In this document: positions 6,914 to 13,899 of the stretch, piece by piece | Layout of the letters: every line of letters begins with the position of its first letter | How positions within the stretch are numbered: position 1 is the first letter of the stretch | DNA from: Ilumatobacteraceae bacterium | Lineage (GTDB): Bacteria; Actinomycetota; Acidimicrobiia; Acidimicrobiales; Ilumatobacteraceae | Length of the DNA: 15,459 nucleotides | NCBI GenBank assembly: GCA_023257035.1 | Contig: JALRDI010000130.1 | Location: 1 to 15,459, forward strand | Direction: 5' to 3' | Notes under the pieces: model-generated | Databases searched by the model: none | The model's input: the letters and a program-made list of their open reading frames with translations, nothing else | Told to the model about the DNA's origin: nothing | Position numbers and translations under genes: made by a program

Positions 6914-7564
6914 TTGGGTATCGCATATCTCATCGGGTCAGGACTCGTGTGCCTGATTCTTTTCCGACCTACGCAGCGGTCGGTGATCAACGAATCAGCG
7001 AGACATCGAGCGAATTGGCGCCACGATCTTGGCGCACTCTTTGGGCTAGCGCTATGTCTCTGCATGGTTACCCTCACCTCGCAGTCCCCACCAGTCGCAA
7101 CGACAATCGTTATGGGTATCGGCTGCGCCGCAATGGCTGTGCAACTAGTGATCGACCTGACGACGAAACGACTTCCATTGTTCATCAGTGTGACGGCAGC
7201 ATGGCTGATGTTGCTCACGACCGGAGTGCTCACGAGGTCGGGAAGTCAACTCCTTGCAATGACGTGCGGGGGCATCGTGATGATGGCGATCGCCAAACTC
7301 TTGGTATTGGTGTCACGAGGTTCACTCGGGCGTGGCGATGTGTACTTTTGCCTGCCACTTGGCGTAGCACTCGGGGTGGGCTCGACAGCATCGACAACAG
7401 TGGTGCTCTCCCTTTACGCCTGGGTCATTACAGCCGTGGTCGGTGGGCTGACGGCCTGTACTGGATTGGTCTTCCAGCGCTTTTCCAAACGGTCGACCAT
7501 CCCATACGGACCGTTTCTCGTCGTCGGCACGATCGTCATGCTCGCAATTCGGGGAACCCCATGA
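6914..7564 (+). CDS. Type IV prepilin peptidase (TadV/CpaA-like)
   Basis: About 216 residues with six or seven hydrophobic segments. It is a membrane aspartyl protease that removes prepilin leaders. The two catalytic aspartates are visible: D81 in VIDLTTKRLP (the D-x-x-x-x-R-L/I-P motif) and D142 in GRGDVYF (the G-x-G-D motif). The N-terminal methyltransferase-like extension of long PilD enzymes is absent, as expected for TadV/CpaA. Likely substrates are Flp and TadE encoded upstream. The frame is closed by the tadC stop, so the start lies between 6875 and about 6950. TTG 6914 is chosen because it precedes the first hydrophobic segment, but only a weak GAGA lies upstream and CTG 6905 cannot be excluded. 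The stop overlaps the sigma gene start by ATGA. Confidence 0.88.
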   Translation: MGIAYLIGSGLVCLILFRPTQRSVINESARHRANWRHDLGALFGLALCLCMVTLTSQSPPVATTIVMGIGCAAMAVQLVIDLTTKRLPLFISVTAAWLMLLTTGVLTRSGSQLLAMTCGGIVMMAIAKLLVLVSRGSLGRGDVYFCLPLGVALGVGSTASTTVVLSLYAWVITAVVGGLTACTGLVFQRFSKRSTIPYGPFLVVGTIVMLAIRGTP

Positions 7565-8124
7565 AGCGAGGAACGAAATATGGCTTCTCACTCCGAGGAT
7601 TGAAAGCTGGTGACAGCAACGCATGGTCATGGCTTGTTGCCGAATTTTCAGGGAAGCTTGTCGGCTACGCAACTCGTATGGGAGCCCGCGACCCTGAAGA
7701 GGTAATGAGCGCAACGCTTGAGACAATTGCAAGCCGGATTGCAGATTTTGAGGGCAACGAGTCACAAATGCGCTCGTTTATTTTTTCGATCGCACACGCG
7801 CGAATCGTTGATGACCTCCGACGGACAACACGCCGCACCGAAGTTTCGATCGAGAACACTCTCAACCTGTTGGAAGCCGACGAGCCCAACGAGGACACAT
7901 TTACTGATCCAGATTTGTTAGATGCCTTGGGTCGGCTGCCCGAAGAGCAACGGCGGATGCTTGAACTTCGCTACGTGATGGGTCTCTCCACAAAAGAGAC
8001 GGCGGATGCAATCGGCAAATCTGAAGTCGCCACCAGAGTTGGGCTCTCACGGGCGTTCGCTCGCTTGAAGGATCTTCTCATCGATGACCTTCGCGTTGAT
8101 GCTGGCCAGGAGGTGTCGTCATGA
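7561..8124 (+). CDS. ECF-like RNA polymerase sigma factor coupled to the tad operon
   Basis: 187 residues with the two-domain layout of ECF sigma-70 factors. Region 2 spans about 24-92 and includes ARDPEEVMSATLETI and SFIFSIAHARIVDDLRR (regions 2.2 to 2.4 style). Region 4 spans about 118-172 with LGRLPEEQRRMLELRYVMG and a helix-turn-helix LSTKETADAIGKSEVATRVGLSRAF. ATG 7561 overlaps the peptidase stop (ATGA), with GGGGA 5 nt upstream. The same frame is open back to 6874, but that part is the shadow of the peptidase gene. The stop overlaps the next gene by 4 nt. Coupling to a pilus peptidase and to a membrane protein suggests it directs transcription linked to pilus production or surface state. 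Its target promoters cannot be named from this window. Confidence 0.9.
   Translation: MKRGTKYGFSLRGLKAGDSNAWSWLVAEFSGKLVGYATRMGARDPEEVMSATLETIASRIADFEGNESQMRSFIFSIAHARIVDDLRRTTRRTEVSIENTLNLLEADEPNEDTFTDPDLLDALGRLPEEQRRMLELRYVMGLSTKETADAIGKSEVATRVGLSRAFARLKDLLIDDLRVDAGQEVSS
8108..8114 (+). promoter_or_regulatory. Perfect Shine-Dalgarno AGGAGGT for the sigma-partner gene
   Basis: AGGAGGT lies 6 nt before ATG 8121, inside the end of the sigma coding region. It is the strongest ribosome binding site I found in the operon. Despite the 4-nt overlap with the sigma stop, the downstream membrane protein can therefore be translated independently and possibly in excess of the sigma factor, as expected for an anti-sigma-like partner. 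Confidence 0.8.
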
Positions 8125-9065
8125 TGGCGATTCGACCTTCTCATCGGCGCATTCAGGAGCGACTCGTCAATCTTGCATTATCGAGCGAACCTGTTGGTTA
8201 CCCGACGGATCCATCACAAGTGGATGCAAATTTCGTTGCACGTTTGCAATCTCTTGCGATTGCAAGCTCAATCACCCCGACCCGCCGTTCGACACGGCTG
8301 CGTCGACAGTTCGGCGCGGTCATTGGTGCAGTCGGAATTCTTGGTTGGGCCGGGGCTGCAGCGGCTGGAGCGAGCGTCGGTCTTGCGGCAACTGGAAATC
8401 TGCCTGCACCAGTTCAGGACGTTGTCGCTGACGTGCTCGACGTCGTCAACATCAGTGTTCCACGGCCCGATCCATCTCCTGCCCCTGAAACGCCAGCTCC
8501 GGTTTCCGATTCAGCACCCCCATTAGAAGAGGAAACGACGACCTCTTCTACTGAGGGGTCAAGTGAGGTGACAGAGGAAGCAGAAGAGGAGATGCCAGCA
8601 ACGACTGTTGAGACCTCCACGACGACGACAACAGCGCCAGACAACTCAACTGAAACATTTGCGGGGGAGGTCATTGCTTGCTCGACACCCGCCGCCGAAA
8701 GTAACCCGAACTGTTTTGAACGTCTTGACGATGACACGATCGCTGTGGTTCCTGTGTCTCCCGCATGCGACACCCCTGCCGCAACCAACAACCCCAACTG
8801 TCAAAACGACGACGAAGATGACAGCAACTCATCTGGCAACAACGGGAACGGAAACAACAACACCATCCCCGCATGCGACACCCCCGCCGCAACAGTAATC
8901 TCTAACTGCTTCAAGGAAGTAGACGAGGACGTAATCATCGTCGTACCTTCGACTCCGGCTTGCAACAACCCGGGACAAGGCCAAAAACCAAACTGCGAAA
9001 CCGAGGATGCCGTCGACAGCGGAAACAGGAACGGGAATGGCAACGCCTCGAATAACAAACGCTGA
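8121..9065 (+). CDS. Single-pass membrane protein with acidic/Thr-rich stalk and four extracellular C-x10-C repeats; candidate sigma-factor partner
   Basis: 314 residues of unrecognised family. Residues 1-63 are a basic cytoplasmic region (TPTRRSTRLRRQF before the helix). Residues 64-92 form one membrane helix rich in Gly and Ala. A segment LPAPVQDVVADVLDVVNISV follows, then a Pro/Ser/Thr/Glu stalk (115-180) and a Cys-repeat tail. The eight Cys (187, 198, 216, 227, 252, 263, 281, 292) form four C-x10-C units, mostly starting ACDTPAA-like and ending NC. Units 1 and 3 are followed by F-[EK]-x-x-D-[DE]-D-x-I-x-V-V-P, and units 2 and 4 by an Asp/Asn/Gly-rich linker with NGNGN. The whole pattern repeats every 65 residues. 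Its position and coupling behind an ECF sigma gene suggest an anti-sigma or sensor role, but no H-x3-C-x2-C zinc anti-sigma motif exists and the cytoplasmic part has no Cys. Function is inferred only from context. Confidence 0.85.
   Translation: MMAIRPSHRRIQERLVNLALSSEPVGYPTDPSQVDANFVARLQSLAIASSITPTRRSTRLRRQFGAVIGAVGILGWAGAAAAGASVGLAATGNLPAPVQDVVADVLDVVNISVPRPDPSPAPETPAPVSDSAPPLEEETTTSSTEGSSEVTEEAEEEMPATTVETSTTTTTAPDNSTETFAGEVIACSTPAAESNPNCFERLDDDTIAVVPVSPACDTPAATNNPNCQNDDEDDSNSSGNNGNGNNNTIPACDTPAATVISNCFKEVDEDVIIVVPSTPACNNPGQGQKPNCETEDAVDSGNRNGNGNASNNKR
8679..9062 (+). repeat. Two-copy 65-residue supra-repeat (four C-x10-C units) in the sigma-partner tail
   Basis: Copy 1 covers residues 187-251 (8679-8873) and copy 2 residues 252-314 (8874-9062). 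Cys spacing is 10-17-10-24 residues in copy 1 and 10-17-10 in copy 2. At DNA level, 8763-8785 and 8871-8893 are identical except for one base, 108 bp apart, linking unit 2 to unit 3. This points to growth of the tail by internal duplication. Confidence 0.8.
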
Positions 9066-9113
9066 TTTCATAACCGCTCGTCAGGTCGCTCCCTGATCTG
9101 GTTCAATCGTGAG

Positions 9114-9947
9114 ATGGCTCGCAGTCGCTCACTCACCATTGCCAGCGTCAACGTCAACGGGATTCGTGCTGCTGACCGCAACGGAATTGCAACCTGGATT
9201 GCAGATCGCAAGCCCGACGTTGTCACCCTTCAAGAAGTTCGGGCGGCAGATGACATTTTCAACGAACACGTCGACCGACTGTGGGGCCAAAAATGGCAGC
9301 GAACCCACGCAGAAAGCGCCGCCAAAGGCCGAGCAGGTGTTGCAGTTATAAGTTCAATTCCGATGTCTGATTCACGAATTGACATCGGCAAACCCGCCCA
9401 ACGCTTCAACAACACCGGGCGCTGGGTAGAGGCCGTTCTCGACGTACCGGCCCTCACCCAACCGCTCGTCGTGATCTCGGCATACGTGCACACCGGCGAT
9501 GCCGACGACGAAGGTCGCATGGAAGAAAAGCTGGCATTCTTTGCCGCAATGACAAAGCGAATGGAGAAGATTCGCTCCTCTGGAGCACATGTGTTGCTGA
9601 CGGGTGACTTCAATGTCGGTCACACCGAGCTCGATATCAAGAATTGGAAGGGCAACCGAAACAAAGCCGGGTTTCTCGAAGTTGAACGTGCCTGGTTCGA
9701 CCGCTGGTTTACCGATCTCGGCTGGGTTGATCTCGCCCGCAACCTCGCCGGACCAGTCGAAGGCCCCTACACATGGTGGAGTTTCCGAGGGCAAGCCTTT
9801 GACAAAGACGTTGGATGGCGTATCGATTACCAAATCGCGTCACCCGAACTTGCTGCCCTCGCATCGTCATCAACAGTGGATCGGGCGCCAAGCTATGGCG
9901 AACGGTGGAGCGATCATGCTCCTCTCGTCGTGACCTTTAAGGTTTGA
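9114..9947 (+). CDS. xth: Exodeoxyribonuclease III / AP endonuclease family
   Basis: The 277-residue enzyme is of the ExoIII/APE1 endonuclease-exonuclease-phosphatase fold and cleaves DNA at abasic sites and degrades 3' ends during base excision repair. Family motifs are all present: N13 and N15 in SVNVNGIR, E41 in TLQEVR, Y124 in ISAYVHTG, D165 and N167 in LTGDFNVG, D238 in WRIDY, and the catalytic pair D267-H268 in WSDHAP. Length matches bacterial ExoIII (about 260-280). ATG 9114 follows a 48-nt gap from the pilus operon with a poor RBS (GAG), so it could be read through from the operon or have its own promoter. The stop TGA at 9945-9947 directly abuts the stop of the convergent aldo/keto reductase gene. 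Confidence 0.95.
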   Translation: MARSRSLTIASVNVNGIRAADRNGIATWIADRKPDVVTLQEVRAADDIFNEHVDRLWGQKWQRTHAESAAKGRAGVAVISSIPMSDSRIDIGKPAQRFNNTGRWVEAVLDVPALTQPLVVISAYVHTGDADDEGRMEEKLAFFAAMTKRMEKIRSSGAHVLLTGDFNVGHTELDIKNWKGNRNKAGFLEVERAWFDRWFTDLGWVDLARNLAGPVEGPYTWWSFRGQAFDKDVGWRIDYQIASPELAALASSSTVDRAPSYGERWSDHAPLVVTFKV

Positions 9948-10835
9948 TCAGATTCGCTCTAGGTCTGCGCCATCAAACAGCGGCGAAATTCCGAATTGTT
10001 CACTGTCGCTCTGCATCTCAGCCTCTGTCGGAACATCCCCGACCTTCGCCCGAGCAGCTGCCTTAAGCACCATTGGCAACACACCTGCATCGCTTGTTGA
10101 GTTCAAGAAAACGTGCTCTCGACCCAATACAAATCGAACAGCACGCTCAATGGCATCGGCATCACGAAGTGGTTCGTACCAAGAGAATCTCGGTCCGTCG
10201 TAGCCTTGCTCCCATCGTGATTTTGCAACTGACTTGATGGTCTGAATAGCAATTCCACGCTCAACACAGCGCGACACCAGTTCATCGACATCGGCTGCGA
10301 ATGCAGCACTCTGCATCAGCGAGAAATTCAATGGGAACAACACCGAATCAAAGGCAAATTCATCAAGACTTCTCAGATGCATTGACGGAATGCGCAGCCC
10401 ATGGCCAGTCACACCAATAAAGCGCACAAGGCCCTCATCTCGTGCTGCCGCCAATGCTTCCACCGCACCACCAGGTGAAAAGGCCTCACGCCATTCATCT
10501 TCCTCCACGAGGTTGTGCAACTGAATCAGATCAACTTGCTCTACTCCGAGCCGTCGCAGCGAGTCTTCAAGACCCACCCGAGCAGACACTCCACTGCGCT
10601 CACGAGTTTTGGTAGCTAGGAACACCTCATTGCGGTGCTCAGCAAGCCAGGGATTCATAACGACCTCCGCATGGCCATACGAATGCGCTGTGTCGAGATG
10701 GTTTACACCAGCAGCGACAGCCAAATCGAGAGTGGCAGCAGCCCGCTCTTCTGACATTGCCCCAAGGGCCGCACCGCCGAAGATGACTCTCGACGACATA
10801 TGGCCGGTGTTCCCAAATGGAGCGGTTTTGATCAT
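9948..10835 (-). CDS. Aldo/keto reductase family oxidoreductase
   Basis: 295 residues of the NAD(P)H-dependent (beta/alpha)8-barrel family. The catalytic tetrad is visible as D48 and Y53 in HLDTAHSYG, K76 in LATKTRER and H107 in LIQLHNL. GVTGHG and the ERGIAIQTIKSVAKSRW segment resemble a bacterial AKR subgroup whose natural substrates are mostly unknown. The C-terminus is shorter than in classic AKRs. It is the last gene of the minus-strand operon: its ATG lies 10 nt after the nucleosidase stop, and an AAGG (10844-10847 on the other strand) overlaps that stop with 8-nt spacing. No substrate can be assigned from sequence. Confidence 0.92.
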   Translation of the reverse strand: MIKTAPFGNTGHMSSRVIFGGAALGAMSEERAAATLDLAVAAGVNHLDTAHSYGHAEVVMNPWLAEHRNEVFLATKTRERSGVSARVGLEDSLRRLGVEQVDLIQLHNLVEEDEWREAFSPGGAVEALAAARDEGLVRFIGVTGHGLRIPSMHLRSLDEFAFDSVLFPLNFSLMQSAAFAADVDELVSRCVERGIAIQTIKSVAKSRWEQGYDGPRFSWYEPLRDADAIERAVRFVLGREHVFLNSTSDAGVLPMVLKAAARAKVGDVPTEAEMQSDSEQFGISPLFDGADLERI

Positions 10836-10845
10836 GTGGTCGACC

Positions 10846-11574
10846 TTAATACCCCGCAGAGTTCACACTCTCGGCGCACCAACGAATTGCCTCGGGAAGA
10901 ATTTCGGACAACCGTGTTGACGCCGTGTTCAAGTTGGCGAGAAATTGATCAGCGGTTGGCGTTGGGTGATCAACAAGGTCAGTGATGGTCTTAATCGCCA
11001 CGAAAGGAGTTCCGCTCAGCGCACACACCCACGCAACGGCTGCCGCTTCCATTTCCTTCACCTCTCCGTTCAGAGAGAGGATCCATTCACGGTCTATTTC
11101 GCTCTCGTCAAGTGAATTACTCGTCGTGACGATCCCCTTACGCGCCCCTAGGGCAGCGGCTAAATCTTCACTTCGATCCCACACCGGGTGACTCCCGATT
11201 CCGTACTCGTGAAACCGTTCAATTCCAATCCGACGATCGTGCCGAACAATATGTGGCCACCCGACAAACACATCACCGATCTCTGCCGCCGACCGACTCC
11301 ATCCACCCGCCGTACCAGCCGATATGACGACATCAGGTTTCCAACGTTCAATGACCTGCATGGTGGTCAACACCGCCGGTTCAGTACCGACAAGATCGAC
11401 TCCATGAACAGGGTCAACACCGTTCACTCCAATCACGACGGTGTCACTGCCGTGAGTAGCAATGAACACTTGGGTCGGTATCGATGACCCAACCGGCTGT
11501 GGAATGGCTCCCAATTCTTCAATCAACGGCGCTGCTTCGGCGCGCATTGCGATCACGAGAGCGATAGTTGCCAT
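10846..11574 (-). CDS. MTA/SAH nucleosidase-like nucleoside phosphorylase family protein
   Basis: The 242-residue protein has the nucleoside phosphorylase/MTAN fold. Family signs are E13 in AMRAEAAPLIEE, VVISAGTAGG (83-91), KEMEAAAVAWVC with E176, and D199 in IKTITDLVD. These correspond to the catalytic Glu, the Gly-rich turn, the ribose-contacting Met-Glu and the purine-contacting Asp of MTAN. The LVDHPTPTADQFLANL stretch recalls plant-type MTA nucleosidases more than the E. coli enzyme. The probable reaction is hydrolysis of methylthioadenosine or S-adenosylhomocysteine to adenine plus the thioribose product, feeding methionine salvage. Other nucleosides remain possible. It sits 5 nt after the antiporter stop and 10 nt before the reductase, so it is co-transcribed with both. 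Confidence 0.85.
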   Translation of the reverse strand: MATIALVIAMRAEAAPLIEELGAIPQPVGSSIPTQVFIATHGSDTVVIGVNGVDPVHGVDLVGTEPAVLTTMQVIERWKPDVVISAGTAGGWSRSAAEIGDVFVGWPHIVRHDRRIGIERFHEYGIGSHPVWDRSEDLAAALGARKGIVTTSNSLDESEIDREWILSLNGEVKEMEAAAVAWVCALSGTPFVAIKTITDLVDHPTPTADQFLANLNTASTRLSEILPEAIRWCAESVNSAGY

Positions 11575-11579
11575 GGTCG

Positions 11580-13739
11580 TCAGTGAGAACTCTGCCGAAG
11601 CGCGATGACGGCTACACCAATCTCAGAACGCTGCATCACTGCGCGGGCAGTGTGGCCAAGGAACGCAACTCCTCCAACCTCTTGAGATTCTGCGCCTAAG
11701 AGAACGAGATCGCAGAAATGTTGATCCGCCGCCTCAAGGATGGCTTCAACTCGAGAATGGTGGTTTGAGAAGATTCGATCGCATCGCACACCAGCTTCAC
11801 TCGCCATGAGTTCAGTCTCATCAAGTAACTGCACACCAACAGGATCCGCATATGAACCGATAGCGCGCTCGTGAGTTCTGAAGGTCGATCGAATAAATCG
11901 TTGAACGGTGTTCGGGGCCTCCGTCGGATTCACGTGCAGCAACTTCACCACTGCACCTGTTGAAGCGGCAAACGAAATTGCCAACTCAGCAGCTGCTCGA
12001 GATGGCCGTGTCGCAGAAACAGGTAGAAGAATTCTTCGGAACGGCATCACGATCGACTCTGAATCAATCTCATCCCGCCCCGAGCGCACAAGAAGCACGG
12101 GTAATTCCTGTTGATGCAGCACGGCAGATGTCAGAGGCCCTGCCTGAGGCCACTCGACATCTGGCGAAACGCTGTCAACAATCAGATCGAACCCAAGTTT
12201 GAGTTGGCTCTCTAGGGCCTCTTCAGGTTCAGCAGCATCTGCGACTACCTCAACACGACGCTCACCCAGTAGATCAATGCACGGGTTTGCGTTCGCAGCG
12301 TCGTCATCTGCCGAGAGGTTGAGCAGGGTAACTGTTGACTCTGCAGGGAAGGTATTCCCGATGAACGCTGCGACTGCCCGGCAACGAGTGTCGCTTGTCA
12401 TCGGCCACAACAAGTGACCAGGACGAACGACGAGATTTCCTGCGAGTTGTTCTTCGCGCTTGAGGCGAGCCTGCTCTTCTTCGGTCCCTGACCAACCAGA
12501 TACCAGCCACCGCAGCGCTGGAGGTGCAACCACCGACGTCGCAATAGCCATGACCACGATGACCACATATGACGCAGAGTTAAAGACTCCGAGGTCGAGC
12601 CCGACGGCTGCGATGATGATGCCCAACGCCCCGCGAGCGTTGAGGGCCATTCCGAGCGTGAACCCCTCCCGGTTGGAAAGTCCGGCCGATCTCGCTCCCG
12701 CCCAAGAGCCAATGAATTTCGACGCCGTTGCTGCAGCAAACAAGATGAATGACCAGACGATAACTGAGCCGTCTGCGAGTAACGACAAATCGATTCGGAG
12801 CCCTGCTGTTGCGAAGAAAATTGGGGCGAGCAGCGACGACGTCAACGTCTCAATTTGCTCTTCGACATCATGATGGGTGTAGCGACTGCGGCCAAGAAGC
12901 AGCCCTCCGATAAATGCACCGAGCACCGCTTCGACCCCTAGTGCCTGCGTTACTGCGCCAAGGCCGACTGCCATTGCAATACACATCGTGACCCAACCGC
13001 CGATACCTACCTCGCGGCGGCGCAATGCGCGCAGCACGGCGTCGACGATTCGCTGCCCGAGCGCAGCTGCGATTGCAAGGAAGACAAACAGTCCGAGGAG
13101 GGTTTGGAGGAACTCGGTCAGCACGAAGCGACCGGTTGACACCAAACCTGCGATGAGGCCAAGCACGACCCAGCCAACAACATCATTCGCCATTCCTGCA
13201 GCAATCGTGAGTTGGCCAAAGTTTCGACGAAGCAGTTTGAGCTCCGACAAGATCACCGCGATTACCGGCAATGATGAGATCGCAAGTCCTGTGGCAAGGA
13301 ACAAACTAAACAGCACACGGTCTTCACCCGAAAACAAAAAATTCTCCGGGATGACTGCGCCCACTGCTCCACCGAAGGCAAACGGCAAAACGAGTGACCC
13401 GAGGCTGACAAGAATGGCGGCTTTACCGAGGCGCCCAATAAGTGCAAGATCGGTTTCGAAGCCTGTGGCAACCAGCAGGAGCATCACTCCGAGCCAACCG
13501 ATGGTGAACAACATTCCGCTCTGAACGGCATCGTCGGGGAACAACCAATCGAATGCAGATGGTGAGACTCGCCCGAAAATTGAAGGTCCGAGGAGAACCC
13601 CTGCGAGCAACTCTCCCACAACACTCGGCTGCCCAATTCGGCGACATGCCTGACCGAGAAGGCGCGCGAGTGTTAACAGGAGCGCAAGCTGCACCAAGAA
13701 CACAAGCACTTGATGCTCAGAAGGTGGGATGAAGTTCAT
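11580..13739 (-). CDS. CPA2-type cation:proton antiporter with C-terminal USP-like domains
   Basis: 719 residues. Residues 1 to about 415 hold 12-13 hydrophobic segments typical of Na+/K+:H+ exchangers (KefB/NapA type), including GQPSVVGELLAGVLLGP (36-52), the N185-D186 pair in AGMANDVVGWV at the usual transport site, and FFATAGLRIDL and LGMALNARGALG. The transport pair is Asn-Asp, not the Asp-Asp of electrogenic NapA, so electroneutral exchange is plausible. After a charged linker (about 418-432) come two cytoplasmic universal-stress-like units. The first (about 435-555) is degenerate, while the second (567-715) has FRRILLPVSATRPS and LVLLGAES through FLGHTARAVMQRS. The ATP-binding G-x2-G-x9-G motif is imperfect (Ser replaces the second Gly), so nucleotide control is uncertain. 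It is first in a three-gene operon. ATG 13739 has only a weak RBS. Confidence 0.92.
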   Translation of the reverse strand: MNFIPPSEHQVLVFLVQLALLLTLARLLGQACRRIGQPSVVGELLAGVLLGPSIFGRVSPSAFDWLFPDDAVQSGMLFTIGWLGVMLLLVATGFETDLALIGRLGKAAILVSLGSLVLPFAFGGAVGAVIPENFLFSGEDRVLFSLFLATGLAISSLPVIAVILSELKLLRRNFGQLTIAAGMANDVVGWVVLGLIAGLVSTGRFVLTEFLQTLLGLFVFLAIAAALGQRIVDAVLRALRRREVGIGGWVTMCIAMAVGLGAVTQALGVEAVLGAFIGGLLLGRSRYTHHDVEEQIETLTSSLLAPIFFATAGLRIDLSLLADGSVIVWSFILFAAATASKFIGSWAGARSAGLSNREGFTLGMALNARGALGIIIAAVGLDLGVFNSASYVVIVVMAIATSVVAPPALRWLVSGWSGTEEEQARLKREEQLAGNLVVRPGHLLWPMTSDTRCRAVAAFIGNTFPAESTVTLLNLSADDDAANANPCIDLLGERRVEVVADAAEPEEALESQLKLGFDLIVDSVSPDVEWPQAGPLTSAVLHQQELPVLLVRSGRDEIDSESIVMPFRRILLPVSATRPSRAAAELAISFAASTGAVVKLLHVNPTEAPNTVQRFIRSTFRTHERAIGSYADPVGVQLLDETELMASEAGVRCDRIFSNHHSRVEAILEAADQHFCDLVLLGAESQEVGGVAFLGHTARAVMQRSEIGVAVIALRQSSH

Positions 13740-13899
13740 GACTTCATGGAGAACTTACTTCGTCGGAACTGGCAAGTACTACGACATTTCAACCTTGGCG
13801 TTTCACTTCGACCAGCATGTGAGCGACTCCTCTTATCCAACTGGCTATTCAAATGCCGTATTGGTTCGTGTACCGATGCGGACTGAATAGTCTCGGGAC
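13740..13899. promoter_or_regulatory. Divergent intergenic region between antiporter operon and VOC gene
   Basis: The 160 nt must carry promoters for both directions. On the minus strand a strong AGAGGAG precedes a 9-codon ORF (listed separately). On the plus strand TTGGTT (13861-13866) is followed after 19 nt by AATAGT (13886-13891), about 10 nt from the VOC ATG. A near-leaderless promoter is possible, but the match is weak. No inverted operator repeat was recognised. Confidence 0.35.
13789..13818 (-). CDS. Possible 9-codon leader peptide upstream of the antiporter operon
   Basis: On the minus strand ATG at 13818 opens MLVEVKRQG and ends in TGA at 13789-13791. A near-ideal Shine-Dalgarno AGAGGAG (13827-13833) lies 8 nt upstream, much better than that of the antiporter gene 49 nt downstream. 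The frame does not join the antiporter, which has an in-frame TAA just before its ATG. It may be a regulatory leader, or it may be chance. Confidence 0.25.
   Translation of the reverse strand: MLVEVKRQG

Noticed and set aside
6874..7560. A 229-codon open frame preceding and in frame with the sigma factor
   Set aside because: It overlaps the prepilin peptidase, which has clear catalytic motifs and membrane segments. The other frame gives an Arg/His/Ser-rich sequence without recognisable features and the sigma domain begins only at the ATG 7561.
8679..9062. Repeats considered as a CRISPR or DNA-level repeat array
   Set aside because: The periodicity is in-frame protein repetition (Cys spacing) with variable DNA, not identical repeats with unique spacers.
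12988..13524. 178-codon plus-strand open frame inside the antiporter gene
   Set aside because: Low-complexity Ser/Thr/Arg/Pro composition typical of the antisense frame of a membrane protein; the antiporter on the minus strand is unambiguous.
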